DNA of 64,000 nt from Marinobacter pelagius. GTDB taxonomy: Bacteria; Pseudomonadota; Gammaproteobacteria; Pseudomonadales; Oleiphilaceae. The stretch spans positions 62,001 to 126,000 of the forward strand of contig NZ_QNRO01000005.1 in the NCBI RefSeq assembly GCF_003315345.1, given 5' to 3'. The translations under genes were made by a program, and so were the position numbers. How positions within the stretch are numbered: position 1 is the first letter of the stretch; each line of letters starts with the position of its first letter. The notes beneath the pieces are model-generated. The model saw only the letters and a list, made by a program, of their open reading frames with translations, was not told the DNA's origin and made no database searches. This document shows, in pieces, positions 34,098 to 42,040 of the stretch.

Positions 34098-35896
34098 CAA
34101 CACCGACAATACCCGAACTCACCCTTCCCCAGATGCTGCGGGCCCACGCCCGGGACCGTTCCGATCACCTGGCCCTGCGCCAGAAGGATTTCGGCATCTG
34201 GCAGGCCTATACCTGGCAGGACTACTATCAGCGCGCCTGTCATTTCGGACTGGGACTGCGGGCACTTGGCCTCGGCGAGGGTGGCCATGTGGCGATCATC
34301 TCGGAAAATCGGGTGGAGTGGGTGATTGCCCAGATGGGTATTGGTTTGGTGAAGGGCATCTGTGTCGGTGTCTACCCCACCAGTCCCTGGAATGAAGTAG
34401 CCTACGTGTTGGAACACAGCGATGCCGAAATCGTGGTGTGCGAGGATCAGGAACAGACCGACAAGGTGATCGAGGCCTGGCCGCAGCTCCCGCACCTGCA
34501 GCACTGCGTCACCGTCGATATGAAGGGCCTGCGCAACTATCCGGCGCCACCCACCGCCTTCGAGGCCGTGGAAGCCATGGGCCGCGAGTATGAAGCGCAA
34601 CACCCGGACCTGATTGACCAGATGCTCGCCAGCCAGGTCATGGACGATACCGCGCTGATGATCTACACCTCCGGCTCCACCGGGCGTCCCAAGGGCGCCA
34701 TGATCAGCTGGGGCAACCTGCATGCCGCGGCGCCGGGGCTGATTGAACTGCTGGGTGTCGACCGGCACGCGTCCAGCCTGTCCTACCTGCCTTTGTGCCA
34801 CGTGGCCGAGCAGGCACTGACCAACATTGCGCCGGTGTATGTGGGCAGCACCGTGAGTTTCGGGGAAAGCCTGCGGACCGTGCAGGAGGATCTCCGGGAA
34901 ATCGCGCCGACCTTCTTCCTGGGCGTGCCCAGGATCTGGGAAAAGCTGCATTCCGCTATCTACATCAAGATCCAGGAGACGGGGCGCCTGCGCCAGGCCC
35001 TGTTCAATTGGGCGATGCGGGCCTGCGAGCCGCTGGCCACCAAAAACCGGGCACAGCGGACCCTGAAGGAGAAACTGGTCTATGGGATGAGCTACTGGCT
35101 GGTCTTCCGGGCCTTGCAGAACTACATCGGCCTGCGCCGCTGCCACATTGCCCTGACCGGCGCGGCCCCGATCTCTACCGGCATTCTCTCCTTCTTCCGG
35201 ACCATTGGTATTCCCCTGGTGGAAGTCTATGGCCAGACGGAGAGCACTGGCGTTGCCACCGCCCAGCCCCTGGACGACATCCGGCTCGGTACCGTCGGCG
35301 TGGCGATCAGGGGCGTCGAGGCCAAGCTCGGGGAACAGGACGAAATCCTCATGCGCGGCGGCAGCATGTTCAAGGGCTATTACAAGAATGACGAGGCCAC
35401 GGCATCGACCCTGAAGGACGGCTGGCTCCACACCGGGGATGTGGGTGAGTGGTGTGACGGCCAGTTGAGGATTGTCGACCGCCTGAAAGACATCATGATC
35501 ACCGCCGGAGGCAAGAACCTGTCGCCCACCGAGATCGAGAACACCATCAAGGCCAGTCCCTACATCAAGGAGTGCATCGTGGTGGGGGAGGCGCGGAAGT
35601 ACGTCTCGGCCCTGATCCAGATTGATTTCGAGACGGTGGCCAAGTGGGCGGAGCAGGAGCGGATCCCCTACACCACCTTCCGCAGCCTGGCCGAGCACGA
35701 GCAGGTCAATGACCTGATCCGCACCGAAATCGAGAAGGGTAATGACCAGCTGCCCCAGGTGGCGCAAATCAAACGCTTCCACCTGCTGACCAAGGAACTC
35801 GACCACGACGACGATGAAGTGACGGCGACCATGAAGGTGCGCCGCAGCAACATCTACGAAAAGTACATTGATGTGATCGAGTCGCTGTACGCCTGA
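34085..35896 (+). CDS. Long-chain-type acyl-CoA synthetase (AMP-forming)
   Basis: 603-residue ANL ligase of the FadD15/long-chain type, larger than the 537-residue enzyme at 18456. P-loop YTSGSTGRPKGAMISWGNL (about residues 195-213), YGQTESTGVA, and WLHTGDVGEW; the C-terminal segment KDIMITAGGKNLSPTEIEN is characteristic of this subgroup. It overlaps livF by 13 bases (or 4 if the second ATG, 34094, is used), which ties it to importer 2 as the step that traps imported acid as a CoA ester. It converges on the lipoprotein gene with 8 bases between stops. Confidence 0.88.
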   Translation: MALMTTPTIPELTLPQMLRAHARDRSDHLALRQKDFGIWQAYTWQDYYQRACHFGLGLRALGLGEGGHVAIISENRVEWVIAQMGIGLVKGICVGVYPTSPWNEVAYVLEHSDAEIVVCEDQEQTDKVIEAWPQLPHLQHCVTVDMKGLRNYPAPPTAFEAVEAMGREYEAQHPDLIDQMLASQVMDDTALMIYTSGSTGRPKGAMISWGNLHAAAPGLIELLGVDRHASSLSYLPLCHVAEQALTNIAPVYVGSTVSFGESLRTVQEDLREIAPTFFLGVPRIWEKLHSAIYIKIQETGRLRQALFNWAMRACEPLATKNRAQRTLKEKLVYGMSYWLVFRALQNYIGLRRCHIALTGAAPISTGILSFFRTIGIPLVEVYGQTESTGVATAQPLDDIRLGTVGVAIRGVEAKLGEQDEILMRGGSMFKGYYKNDEATASTLKDGWLHTGDVGEWCDGQLRIVDRLKDIMITAGGKNLSPTEIENTIKASPYIKECIVVGEARKYVSALIQIDFETVAKWAEQERIPYTTFRSLAEHEQVNDLIRTEIEKGNDQLPQVAQIKRFHLLTKELDHDDDEVTATMKVRRSNIYEKYIDVIESLYA

Positions 35897-35904
35897 GGCG
35901 ACTC

Positions 35905-36852
35905 TCAGTAGCTATCATTGAGCAGCTGGTGGTATTCCGTCTTGAAGCGCTCCAGGCTCAGGTAACGGTTCCGGTGATCCACCAACCCGGCAGCGTTGAA
36001 GGCTTTGACGAAAGCTTCGGATTCGCCGGAATAGACTGTGCCGTACAGGCCCTCCCAATCCGCGAACTGGACGAGATCCAGCAGTACCGTCAGGGCAAGT
36101 TGGCCGTTCGCCTCTTCCAGGTAGTGGTAGGCCAGGGCGTAGTGTTCGAAGCGGTAGTCGGTGGTGGTGGCGTCGTAGATGGTGACATCCAACAACGGGT
36201 CGTAATCATAGTGCTGGTAGACCGGCGCAATGGGCTCTCCGGCTACCAACGCTGCCTGGCCTTCGGCAAACCACAGGGGCAGGAGCGAATTCCTCGCCTG
36301 ATAACGGCTCAGGTTTTCCTGGACGTAGTGGGCCAGTTCATGGGTGAGGATCCGGTCGGTGTCGTAGGGCCACTGGCTGGTGTAGGGCATGATGCTGACG
36401 GCCGCAACCGATGCGGACGCAAACTCGGTTCGGGAAACGGTCGGGCTCAGGCAACCAATCAGCCGGTCCGGGTAGCGAACCGCGGTGCTCCGGTCCTCAA
36501 CAAACTCCGGCCAGCGTAGCTGGAACCGGCTCAGTACCCCATCAATGCGCCGCTCCAGTTCGGTTGCCGCCGCGCGGAAGTCGGTTTCGCTGTAGGCGGA
36601 TGAACCGTAGACCCGGACCCGGCCGCTCTCGGTTTCAAAATACAGGTTATCGTCAACACAGACTTCCGCTGCCGCGTCCAGGCTCCAGGAATCGTCCGGG
36701 AAGTCATCACCGGTGTCACCCACATAGAGGAAGAATCCGGGGGTATAGGAATCCCGGTCCCAGTCGTCATCATAACCATCGGACACCGTCACCTTGCAGC
36801 CTGAGAGCAAGATAACGGCAAGGCCTGTGAGTACTGCTGCGGTTCTGTTCAT
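35905..36852 (-). CDS. Lipoprotein with gluzincin metalloprotease motif
   Basis: 315 residues. The lipobox LSGC puts the lipidated Cys at residue 19; an Asp-rich linker (GYDDDWDRD) follows. The zinc motif His171-Glu-Leu-Ala-His175 and a downstream Glu197 in WFAEGQAAL give an HExxH...E gluzincin pattern, as in peptidase MA-like proteins. I do not recognise a named family member. Likely an envelope-anchored, zinc-dependent peptidase of unknown substrate; the Asp-rich start may delay Lol sorting or bind cations. Start ATG has GGGGGGCGG upstream. It is 103 bases downstream of the mechanosensitive channel gene on the same strand. Confidence 0.8.
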   Translation of the reverse strand: MNRTAAVLTGLAVILLSGCKVTVSDGYDDDWDRDSYTPGFFLYVGDTGDDFPDDSWSLDAAAEVCVDDNLYFETESGRVRVYGSSAYSETDFRAAATELERRIDGVLSRFQLRWPEFVEDRSTAVRYPDRLIGCLSPTVSRTEFASASVAAVSIMPYTSQWPYDTDRILTHELAHYVQENLSRYQARNSLLPLWFAEGQAALVAGEPIAPVYQHYDYDPLLDVTIYDATTTDYRFEHYALAYHYLEEANGQLALTVLLDLVQFADWEGLYGTVYSGESEAFVKAFNAAGLVDHRNRYLSLERFKTEYHQLLNDSY

Positions 36853-36955
36853 CCCGCCCCCCGGCGATATTGTTGTTACCCGCTATCTTCTCAGAGCGGG
36901 AAACGGGATGCCGTCAACCGGTGTAAAGATCCGGTAAATGCCGTTCCTCTGAGAC

Positions 36956-39724
36956 TTATTCCGGATCATAAGCCTGCTCCCTGGGCGAATCCACAGCTCT
37001 GCCCGGGAATGAGCCCGTAGCGGTGCGGATGTGAATGTCCCGCTGGGGGAAGGGGATCTCGATCCCTGCCTCCCGCAAGGACCGGGTGATGGTTGCGTGC
37101 AGCTCGTGAGACAGGAGCATGATGTCGTTGATGTCCCGCACGAACACCCGGATCTCGAAGTTCACGCTGCTGTCGCCGAGGCCAACGCAGAATACCGCCG
37201 GTGCCGGATCGTCTACCACCCGTTCGTTGTCGGTGGCTATCCGGAACAGCAGTTCCTGAACCTTGTCCACGTCGGAGCCATAGGCAACACCCACCCGGAC
37301 GATAACCCGGGTAATGGCGTCGGTCAGGGTCCAGTTGGTCAGGTCCTGGGTGACAAAGGTCTTGTTGGGAATGATCTGTTCCTTGCGGTCCCAGTCCACC
37401 AGGGTAGTCGCCCGGATGCGGATCCGGGAGACGGTGCCGGTAATGCCGCCAATGGAAACGGTATCGCCGACCCGGATAGGCCGTTCGAACAGCAGGATCA
37501 GGCCCGAGACGAAGTTGGCCACGATTTCCTGCAGACCAAAGCCCAGCCCCACCCCGAGGGCTGCTACCAGCCACTGCAGTTTCGACCACTGCACGCCCAG
37601 CACCCCGAGCGCGGCGATGATGCCGATAAAGACGATGATGTAGGTGGCCATGGTGGTGATGGCGTAACCCACACCAGGCTCCAGCCGCAGCCGGCTCAGG
37701 AACATGACTTCCAGGGTACCCGGCAGGTTGCGTGCCGCCAGTACGGTGCCTGCGCCGACCGCGAGCGCGAGCATCAGGTCACCGAGGTTGATGGGCACGG
37801 GATCTTCACCCTCGACCCCGGCATCGATGCTCCAGAGGGTGATGGCGTCAAAGATGCCCAGGGCCGGGAAGACATCGTCCCACAGCATCCACAGGCCGAT
37901 ACCGGCCACCACTAGTGAAAGCGTGCGAAGCAGGGTCTCACTCTGCTGGCTGATGTCGTTCATGTCCTGGCGGGGGGATTCGAAACTGGCCGGCATTGCC
38001 TCACCAGTGGACTCAGCCGCTTCCCGGGCCTCAGCCAGCTTGCGCTCGGCCTCGCGCTCCTCAAGACGTCGGATCAGCGCCATGCGCCGTTCCCGGACAG
38101 ACAGGCCCCGCAAACCAAGGTAGTGCAACAGGATCACGAAGGCGAGCCAGCAGATACTCATGAACATCAGGCCTTCGAGGCGCACCGCACTGTAGTGGTA
38201 GCCCCAGAAGGAGAGCACGGCGAGCATCGGTGGCACAGCAACCGCCCCGACATGCAGGATCTTGAGGGCCCGACGTCCGGGCTGATCCTGGCGCACAGCG
38301 GACATGAACTGGTGGGCGAACCAGGCCAGTGCCAGTGAGGCGATGGCAAAAAGCGCGCGGCCCAGGCTATCACTGTAGGCCGAACCTTCCGGGATGGCCA
38401 TGGTCGGCATGATGATCACGATCGGTGTCAGTATCCACAGCAGAAGCGGAATCTGCCTGCGGAGGGCCTGGAGCGTGTTGGAATTCCAGTGGAAATGCCG
38501 CTCGCCCAGCCCTTCGGGATAGGCAACGGTATACACGCTCCGCAACAGGAGCATGGTGAAGGCAGCATTGGAGAAACCCCGGGACAAAGCGTGCAGGAAC
38601 TCGTTACCTTCGTCGAGCAGCAATGAAACCAGCCCCAGTGCCCCAACTGCCGGTAGTGCCCGGAGCAGGCTCAGCAGGCTCGCGTAAAGAGTCAGGTTCC
38701 AGTGGTCCTTCCCGACATTGCCCACGTCTTCCCCGGTTTTGACCAGCGCCCTGCGGAAGGCAGTACGACGCGCCGAGAGGATGATCAGCACGATTACAAG
38801 TGCCGTGATCGCCAGCCAGTCCTCATTGAAGGAAGCTTTTACCGCCTCGCGCAGCCCCGACCAGCCCGGGTTTGATACCAGCCAGCTGACACTCTGGAAC
38901 AGCTTTCCAAATGTTTCCGTGTTGATGGTATTGGTACTGGGAAGCCAGAACAGGCGCTGCTGCAGCAGTTCCTTGTAAGCCTCGAGGCGATCCTGGATCT
39001 GCGTGACGGTGCTGTAATAGTCGTTCAGCACCTCGATGTGTTCGGTGACCGCACCGTGCAACTGACGCAGGAGGCGGGCCCGGCGTACCTCCAACTGGCC
39101 CCGGATGTCGTCGGTGGGATTGATTACCGCTTCGAACTCCTCAAGGCGCAGCTGTTCCTCCCGCGCTGCGGAGAGTTGGGCGCTGATGCCCTGGGTGAGC
39201 CCCGCTGCGATGGTCTGGCTCCGCAGGCGTTCGAGGCGCTGGCGAAGCAGATTGGCATACTGGTTGGTCAGGTTCAGCCCGGCGCGCTCCAGCCGCAGCT
39301 GGAAACTTTCGTACTCGTTGTCGAGGCGCTTGAGCAACGACTCGGCAAATTCCAGTCGTTCCTGGCTGGTGCCCAACGCCTGCTGGCGCGTATTCAGGGC
39401 TTCTTCCAGTTTCTGGATCTGCTGGCGGATGTCCTCGGTCTCGGGTGCCGGTAGCTGGCTTTCCAGCGGCTCTTCCAGTGCCTCGATTTCCGGCTTTACC
39501 GGAGTGGGAGAGGGTTCGGGCTCTTTCTCCTCTTCTTCGGGCGCCTCCTGATCCTTATTCTCGCCGTTCTCGCTGTCTTCCTCTTGCACGGGGGGCTGCT
39601 GCTCGGTCTGGGTCTGTACCGGTGGAAGCAGGTCGTCCAGGGCCGCAGTCATCTGTTGGGCGGCAACCCCGCTGGTCCAGAAGGCCAGGGAGCAAAGCAA
39701 CAGGAGAAGCAAGCGAATAGTCAT
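36956..39724 (-). CDS. Large mechanosensitive channel, MscS superfamily (MscK/MscM-like)
   Basis: 922 residues from ATG 39724, where a signal peptide begins (LLLLLLCSLAFWTSGVAA|QQ); an open frame continues upstream but has no signal. Domains in order: acidic Glu/Pro-rich linker (about 35-90), long periplasmic coiled coil (about 90-290), about eight transmembrane helices, then the MscS pore and beta domain: LGVGLGFGLQEIVANFVSGLILLFERPIRVGDTV and the carboxy-terminal alpha/beta cage. It should release solutes on hypo-osmotic shock. Shorter than E. coli MscK/MscM (about 1110) mainly in the periplasmic part. Confidence 0.88.
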   Translation of the reverse strand: MTIRLLLLLLCSLAFWTSGVAAQQMTAALDDLLPPVQTQTEQQPPVQEEDSENGENKDQEAPEEEEKEPEPSPTPVKPEIEALEEPLESQLPAPETEDIRQQIQKLEEALNTRQQALGTSQERLEFAESLLKRLDNEYESFQLRLERAGLNLTNQYANLLRQRLERLRSQTIAAGLTQGISAQLSAAREEQLRLEEFEAVINPTDDIRGQLEVRRARLLRQLHGAVTEHIEVLNDYYSTVTQIQDRLEAYKELLQQRLFWLPSTNTINTETFGKLFQSVSWLVSNPGWSGLREAVKASFNEDWLAITALVIVLIILSARRTAFRRALVKTGEDVGNVGKDHWNLTLYASLLSLLRALPAVGALGLVSLLLDEGNEFLHALSRGFSNAAFTMLLLRSVYTVAYPEGLGERHFHWNSNTLQALRRQIPLLLWILTPIVIIMPTMAIPEGSAYSDSLGRALFAIASLALAWFAHQFMSAVRQDQPGRRALKILHVGAVAVPPMLAVLSFWGYHYSAVRLEGLMFMSICWLAFVILLHYLGLRGLSVRERRMALIRRLEEREAERKLAEAREAAESTGEAMPASFESPRQDMNDISQQSETLLRTLSLVVAGIGLWMLWDDVFPALGIFDAITLWSIDAGVEGEDPVPINLGDLMLALAVGAGTVLAARNLPGTLEVMFLSRLRLEPGVGYAITTMATYIIVFIGIIAALGVLGVQWSKLQWLVAALGVGLGFGLQEIVANFVSGLILLFERPIRVGDTVSIGGITGTVSRIRIRATTLVDWDRKEQIIPNKTFVTQDLTNWTLTDAITRVIVRVGVAYGSDVDKVQELLFRIATDNERVVDDPAPAVFCVGLGDSSVNFEIRVFVRDINDIMLLSHELHATITRSLREAGIEIPFPQRDIHIRTATGSFPGRAVDSPREQAYDPE

Positions 39725-39851
39725 GGATGAAAAGAGATCCCGCACGAGTTTCCGATAGTGTAGCCAGAATACCGGGTGGGGAGGGAGGATAACGGCGTTA
39801 CGGTCGTGTAAATGGCCGACGGGTAACGCCGCATGATAGGGCGGTGGCAGC

Positions 39852-40139
39852 TTACTCGCCGGTTTCCCCGGCGGCCTCTGCATTCAGCACCTGCGGCTTC
39901 TTCAGGGCCTTCTGGAACAGGTCTTTCTCTTCGGCAATGGCCATGGCGCATTGTTCGGCCAGTTGCTCGCCCAGCCCCTCGACCTTGCGCTCCAGGAACA
40001 TCTGGATGTTCTCGGCCAGTTCCAGAATCTTGTCGCGGGCATCCGCCTCGGCTTTGGATTGAAAAAGCATCGTGTCGGGATTCTTCAGAGCCATTTCCAG
40101 GCCATCCTTATCCGAGTAGTAGAGTGCTTGTACTGCCAT
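39852..40139 (-). CDS. yebG: YebG-like SOS-inducible protein
   Basis: 95-residue cytoplasmic protein resembling E. coli YebG: start MAVQALYYS, central FQSKAEADARDKILELAENIQMFLE and LAEQCAMAIAEEKDLFQKALKKP align well with YebG's FTSKKEADAYDK...LAEQKDVLSTILK. ATG 40139 has GCGAGGAAAC before it; the longer frame to 40196 would run through the LexA box. YebG is DNA-damage inducible through LexA in E. coli; its biochemical role is not settled. The LexA box at 40166-40181 supports the identification and predicts SOS control. Confidence 0.85.
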   Translation of the reverse strand: MAVQALYYSDKDGLEMALKNPDTMLFQSKAEADARDKILELAENIQMFLERKVEGLGEQLAEQCAMAIAEEKDLFQKALKKPQVLNAEAAGETGE

Positions 40140-40165
40140 GAGGTTTCCTCGCAGTCTTTTGGGAT

Positions 40166-40181
40166 CTGTATGTTTGTACAG
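40166..40181 (-). promoter_or_regulatory. LexA (SOS) box of yebG
   Basis: CTGTATGTTTGTACAG: both CTG and CAG arms are exact with the required 10-base spacing, and 13 of 16 positions match CTGTATATATATACAG. The box lies 27 bases upstream of the yebG start. Confidence 0.9.
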
Positions 40182-40291
40182 TAGTGGATGGTACACGAGT
40201 GTGGGGAAGTTGGGGAGTCAAATACAAACAGCAAGGCGGTTGTGGAGCCTTGGGATACAGTTCGTAACGAAAAATACCGCTCTTTTTACAT

Positions 40292-40305
40292 TGAACAACC
40301 GTTCA
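40292..40305. promoter_or_regulatory. TGAAC-N4-GTTCA operator candidate with promoter
   Basis: TGAACAACCGTTCA is a perfect 5-bp inverted repeat with 4-base spacer, the geometry of many TetR-type operators. TTTACA (40285-40290) could be a -35, with a T/A-rich -10 (TTTTAA, 40309-40314) 18 bases on, so the operator would lie between the promoter elements of the 40370 gene. Confidence 0.4.
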
Positions 40306-40369
40306 GTTTTTTAAATGCGGGTATAGTTCCGACACCAAAAAATACAAGACAAATCAGAGGACTGTATCA

Positions 40370-41620
40370 ATGAAAAGGAGAGCAATCCTGCTCGCGGGCT
40401 TGATCCTGTGTATTGCCAGTTTCCCGTTGATGGCGGAAACGATACGGCTGGGCTTCAATTATCCGGAATCCGGGCGTTATAAAAATCTTGGCTTGCAGCA
40501 AAGACTCGCAGCCTTCCTTGCGGTGAATGAAATCAACGAGGCTGGTGGTATCCTCGGCAGGGAGGTTGAGCTGGTCATTCGCAATACGGCCGGTGAGCCA
40601 GAAAGGGGCGCTACCAACACGGAAGAGCTCATCCGCGAGGAGAACGTGGACATGATCTTCGGCGGCGCCTCAAGTGCTGTGACCATCGCCTCGGGCAAGG
40701 TGGCGAAAAAGCTGGGCCGCCTGTATTTCGGAACCACCACTTCCGCCAACGCCACCACTGGCAGCGAAGGCCATGATCACATGTTTCGTGAGTATCCCAA
40801 CGCCTGGATGACCGCGAACGCGCTCGGCCACTACCTGACCGAAAACTTTGGCGATGCCAATTACTTCTACGTGACCGCCGATTACACCTGGGGCCATTCC
40901 TCGGAGGCGTCACTCCGGGCGTTCACCAATACCACCGACACCGAGAAACACCCGCATGCCATGACCCCCTTTCCAAGGGCGCTGATCCGGGATTTCAGGA
41001 AGGCTCTGGAGGCTGCCGAGGCAAGCAATGCCGACGTGGTGGTGTTGGTTCTTTACGGCGATGACCTGGTTCGGGCACTGCAGGTAGCCTATGAAATGGG
41101 TCTGAAAGACAAGGTGCAGATCGTCCTGCCCAACGTCACGCTGGGCATCGCCCAGGCCGTCGGTGCCACAATCCTGGAAGGGGTTATTTCCACCACGCCC
41201 TGGGAGTGGATGATTCCCTACCAGCTCGACTTCCCCCGAGGCCAGGAGTTTGTCGAGGCGTTTACGCAAGAATACGGGGTAAGGCCCACCTCAACCGCAG
41301 CTACCGCCTATGGCATTGTCTATGAGTACAAGTCTGCCGTTGAACGTGCTGGCACCACCGACACCGAGGCGCTGATCAAGGCCCTGGAAGGGCATGAGTA
41401 CACCCTGCTGAAAGACCGTCAGCAATGGCGTGCGTTCGATCACCAGAACCTGCAGACGGTTTATGTGGTGCGCAGTAAGCCCCGGAATCAGGTGCTCGAC
41501 GATGAACTGCGCAGTGACTTCTTCGAGGTTGTTGGTTCTCTTGAAGGGGGGAAAGCCGCGCAGACACTGGAGCAGTGGCAGGCTGAACGGGCAGCAGCGA
41601 ATAAGCCGCCGTATTTGTGA
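40370..41620 (+). CDS. Solitary LivK-type substrate-binding protein
   Basis: 416-residue type I periplasmic binding protein with signal peptide ending LMA|ET (residue 23). Typical start IRLGFNYPESGRYKNLGLQQRLAAFLAVNEINEAGGILGREVELV; RBS AGAGGA. No permease or ATPase gene is adjacent, so it either uses one of the two importers in this window (or elsewhere), or acts in sensing. It stands alone between yebG and the convergent TusA-like gene, with a hairpin directly behind it. The ligand is unknown; urea/amide (UrtA/AmiC-like) proteins share the fold. Confidence 0.87.
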   Translation: MKRRAILLAGLILCIASFPLMAETIRLGFNYPESGRYKNLGLQQRLAAFLAVNEINEAGGILGREVELVIRNTAGEPERGATNTEELIREENVDMIFGGASSAVTIASGKVAKKLGRLYFGTTTSANATTGSEGHDHMFREYPNAWMTANALGHYLTENFGDANYFYVTADYTWGHSSEASLRAFTNTTDTEKHPHAMTPFPRALIRDFRKALEAAEASNADVVVLVLYGDDLVRALQVAYEMGLKDKVQIVLPNVTLGIAQAVGATILEGVISTTPWEWMIPYQLDFPRGQEFVEAFTQEYGVRPTSTAATAYGIVYEYKSAVERAGTTDTEALIKALEGHEYTLLKDRQQWRAFDHQNLQTVYVVRSKPRNQVLDDELRSDFFEVVGSLEGGKAAQTLEQWQAERAAANKPPYL

Positions 41621-41646
41621 GAGGGATTGATCCCGCCTGACACGCC

Positions 41647-41677
41647 AGAAGCGCCCCGCTCAAGACAGGGCGCTTCT
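41647..41677. terminator. Bidirectional hairpin between converging genes
   Basis: AGAAGCGCCC (41647-41656) pairs perfectly with GGGCGCTTCT (41668-41677): 10-bp stem, 11-base loop, between the stops of the binding-protein gene (+) and the TusA-like gene (-). No clear U run on either side, but the position fits a shared terminator. Confidence 0.65.
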
Positions 41678-41682
41678 GAAGC

Positions 41683-41937
41683 CTATGCCAAACAGATCCG
41701 ATAGCGGAGAACGCCCGCCTCCTCCTCCCGAATCCATTCAATCCGGTGCCCTGTTACCTCGCAAAGTGCCTGCATGTCCTTGCGGCCGCTGGGATCGTCG
41801 GCCAGGAACTCGACCTGCGTGCCACTGGGCAAACCCTGGGTGCGTTTCTTGAAGCGCAGAATCGGAAGAGGGCACACCAGACCGACTGCATCGATCTGGT
41901 ATACCCCGGACTGATCAGTCAAGACGCACGCTCTCAC
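41683..41937 (-). CDS. TusA-family sulfur-carrier-like protein
   Basis: 84 residues with the TusA/SirA/YedF core: the sulfur-binding Cys in LVCPLPILRFKK (about residues 21-32) and the C-terminal GHRIEW strand. The frame opens with GTG 41937 overlapping the end of the 41-residue peptide gene; a TTG at 41922 is a possible shorter start. Such proteins pass persulfide sulfur. As the last gene of the formate dehydrogenase operon it could supply sulfur to FdhD for the bis-MGD cofactor (inference), because FdhD needs a sulfur donor to activate FdhA. Confidence 0.8.
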   Translation of the reverse strand: MRACVLTDQSGVYQIDAVGLVCPLPILRFKKRTQGLPSGTQVEFLADDPSGRKDMQALCEVTGHRIEWIREEEAGVLRYRICLA

Positions 41938-42040
41938 TGCTGGTCATTTCGGCTGAGGACCAGCCGAACTGGTTCAGAACGATCGGGGAGAGAGAAGCAA
42001 TGACCAATGCTGCGACAAATGCGGAAATCATGACCTTCAT
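41915..42040 (-). CDS. 41-residue single-helix membrane peptide coupled to fdhC
   Basis: ATG 42040 overlaps the fdhC stop (ATGA) and has AAAGGAGG 7 bases upstream, inside the end of fdhC; the peptide ends at TGA 41915. Sequence: a short MKVM start, a hydrophobic helix of about 18 residues (ISAFVAALVIASLSPIVL) and a polar tail ending VRLD. The excellent ribosome site and stop/start overlap argue that it is translated. I recognise no family. It might be a small accessory subunit of the membrane-bound formate dehydrogenase or stabilise the cytochrome b subunit. Confidence 0.6.
   Translation of the reverse strand: MKVMISAFVAALVIASLSPIVLNQFGWSSAEMTSSESVRLD

Noticed and set aside
34067-35806. 579-codon minus-strand frame opposite the long-chain CoA ligase
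   Set aside because: Codon-phase shadow of a confirmed gene; His/Gln-rich and without recognisable domains.
36879-36900. Terminator after the mechanosensitive channel gene
   Set aside because: CCCGCT/AGCGGG 6-bp stem with no U run; not convincing.
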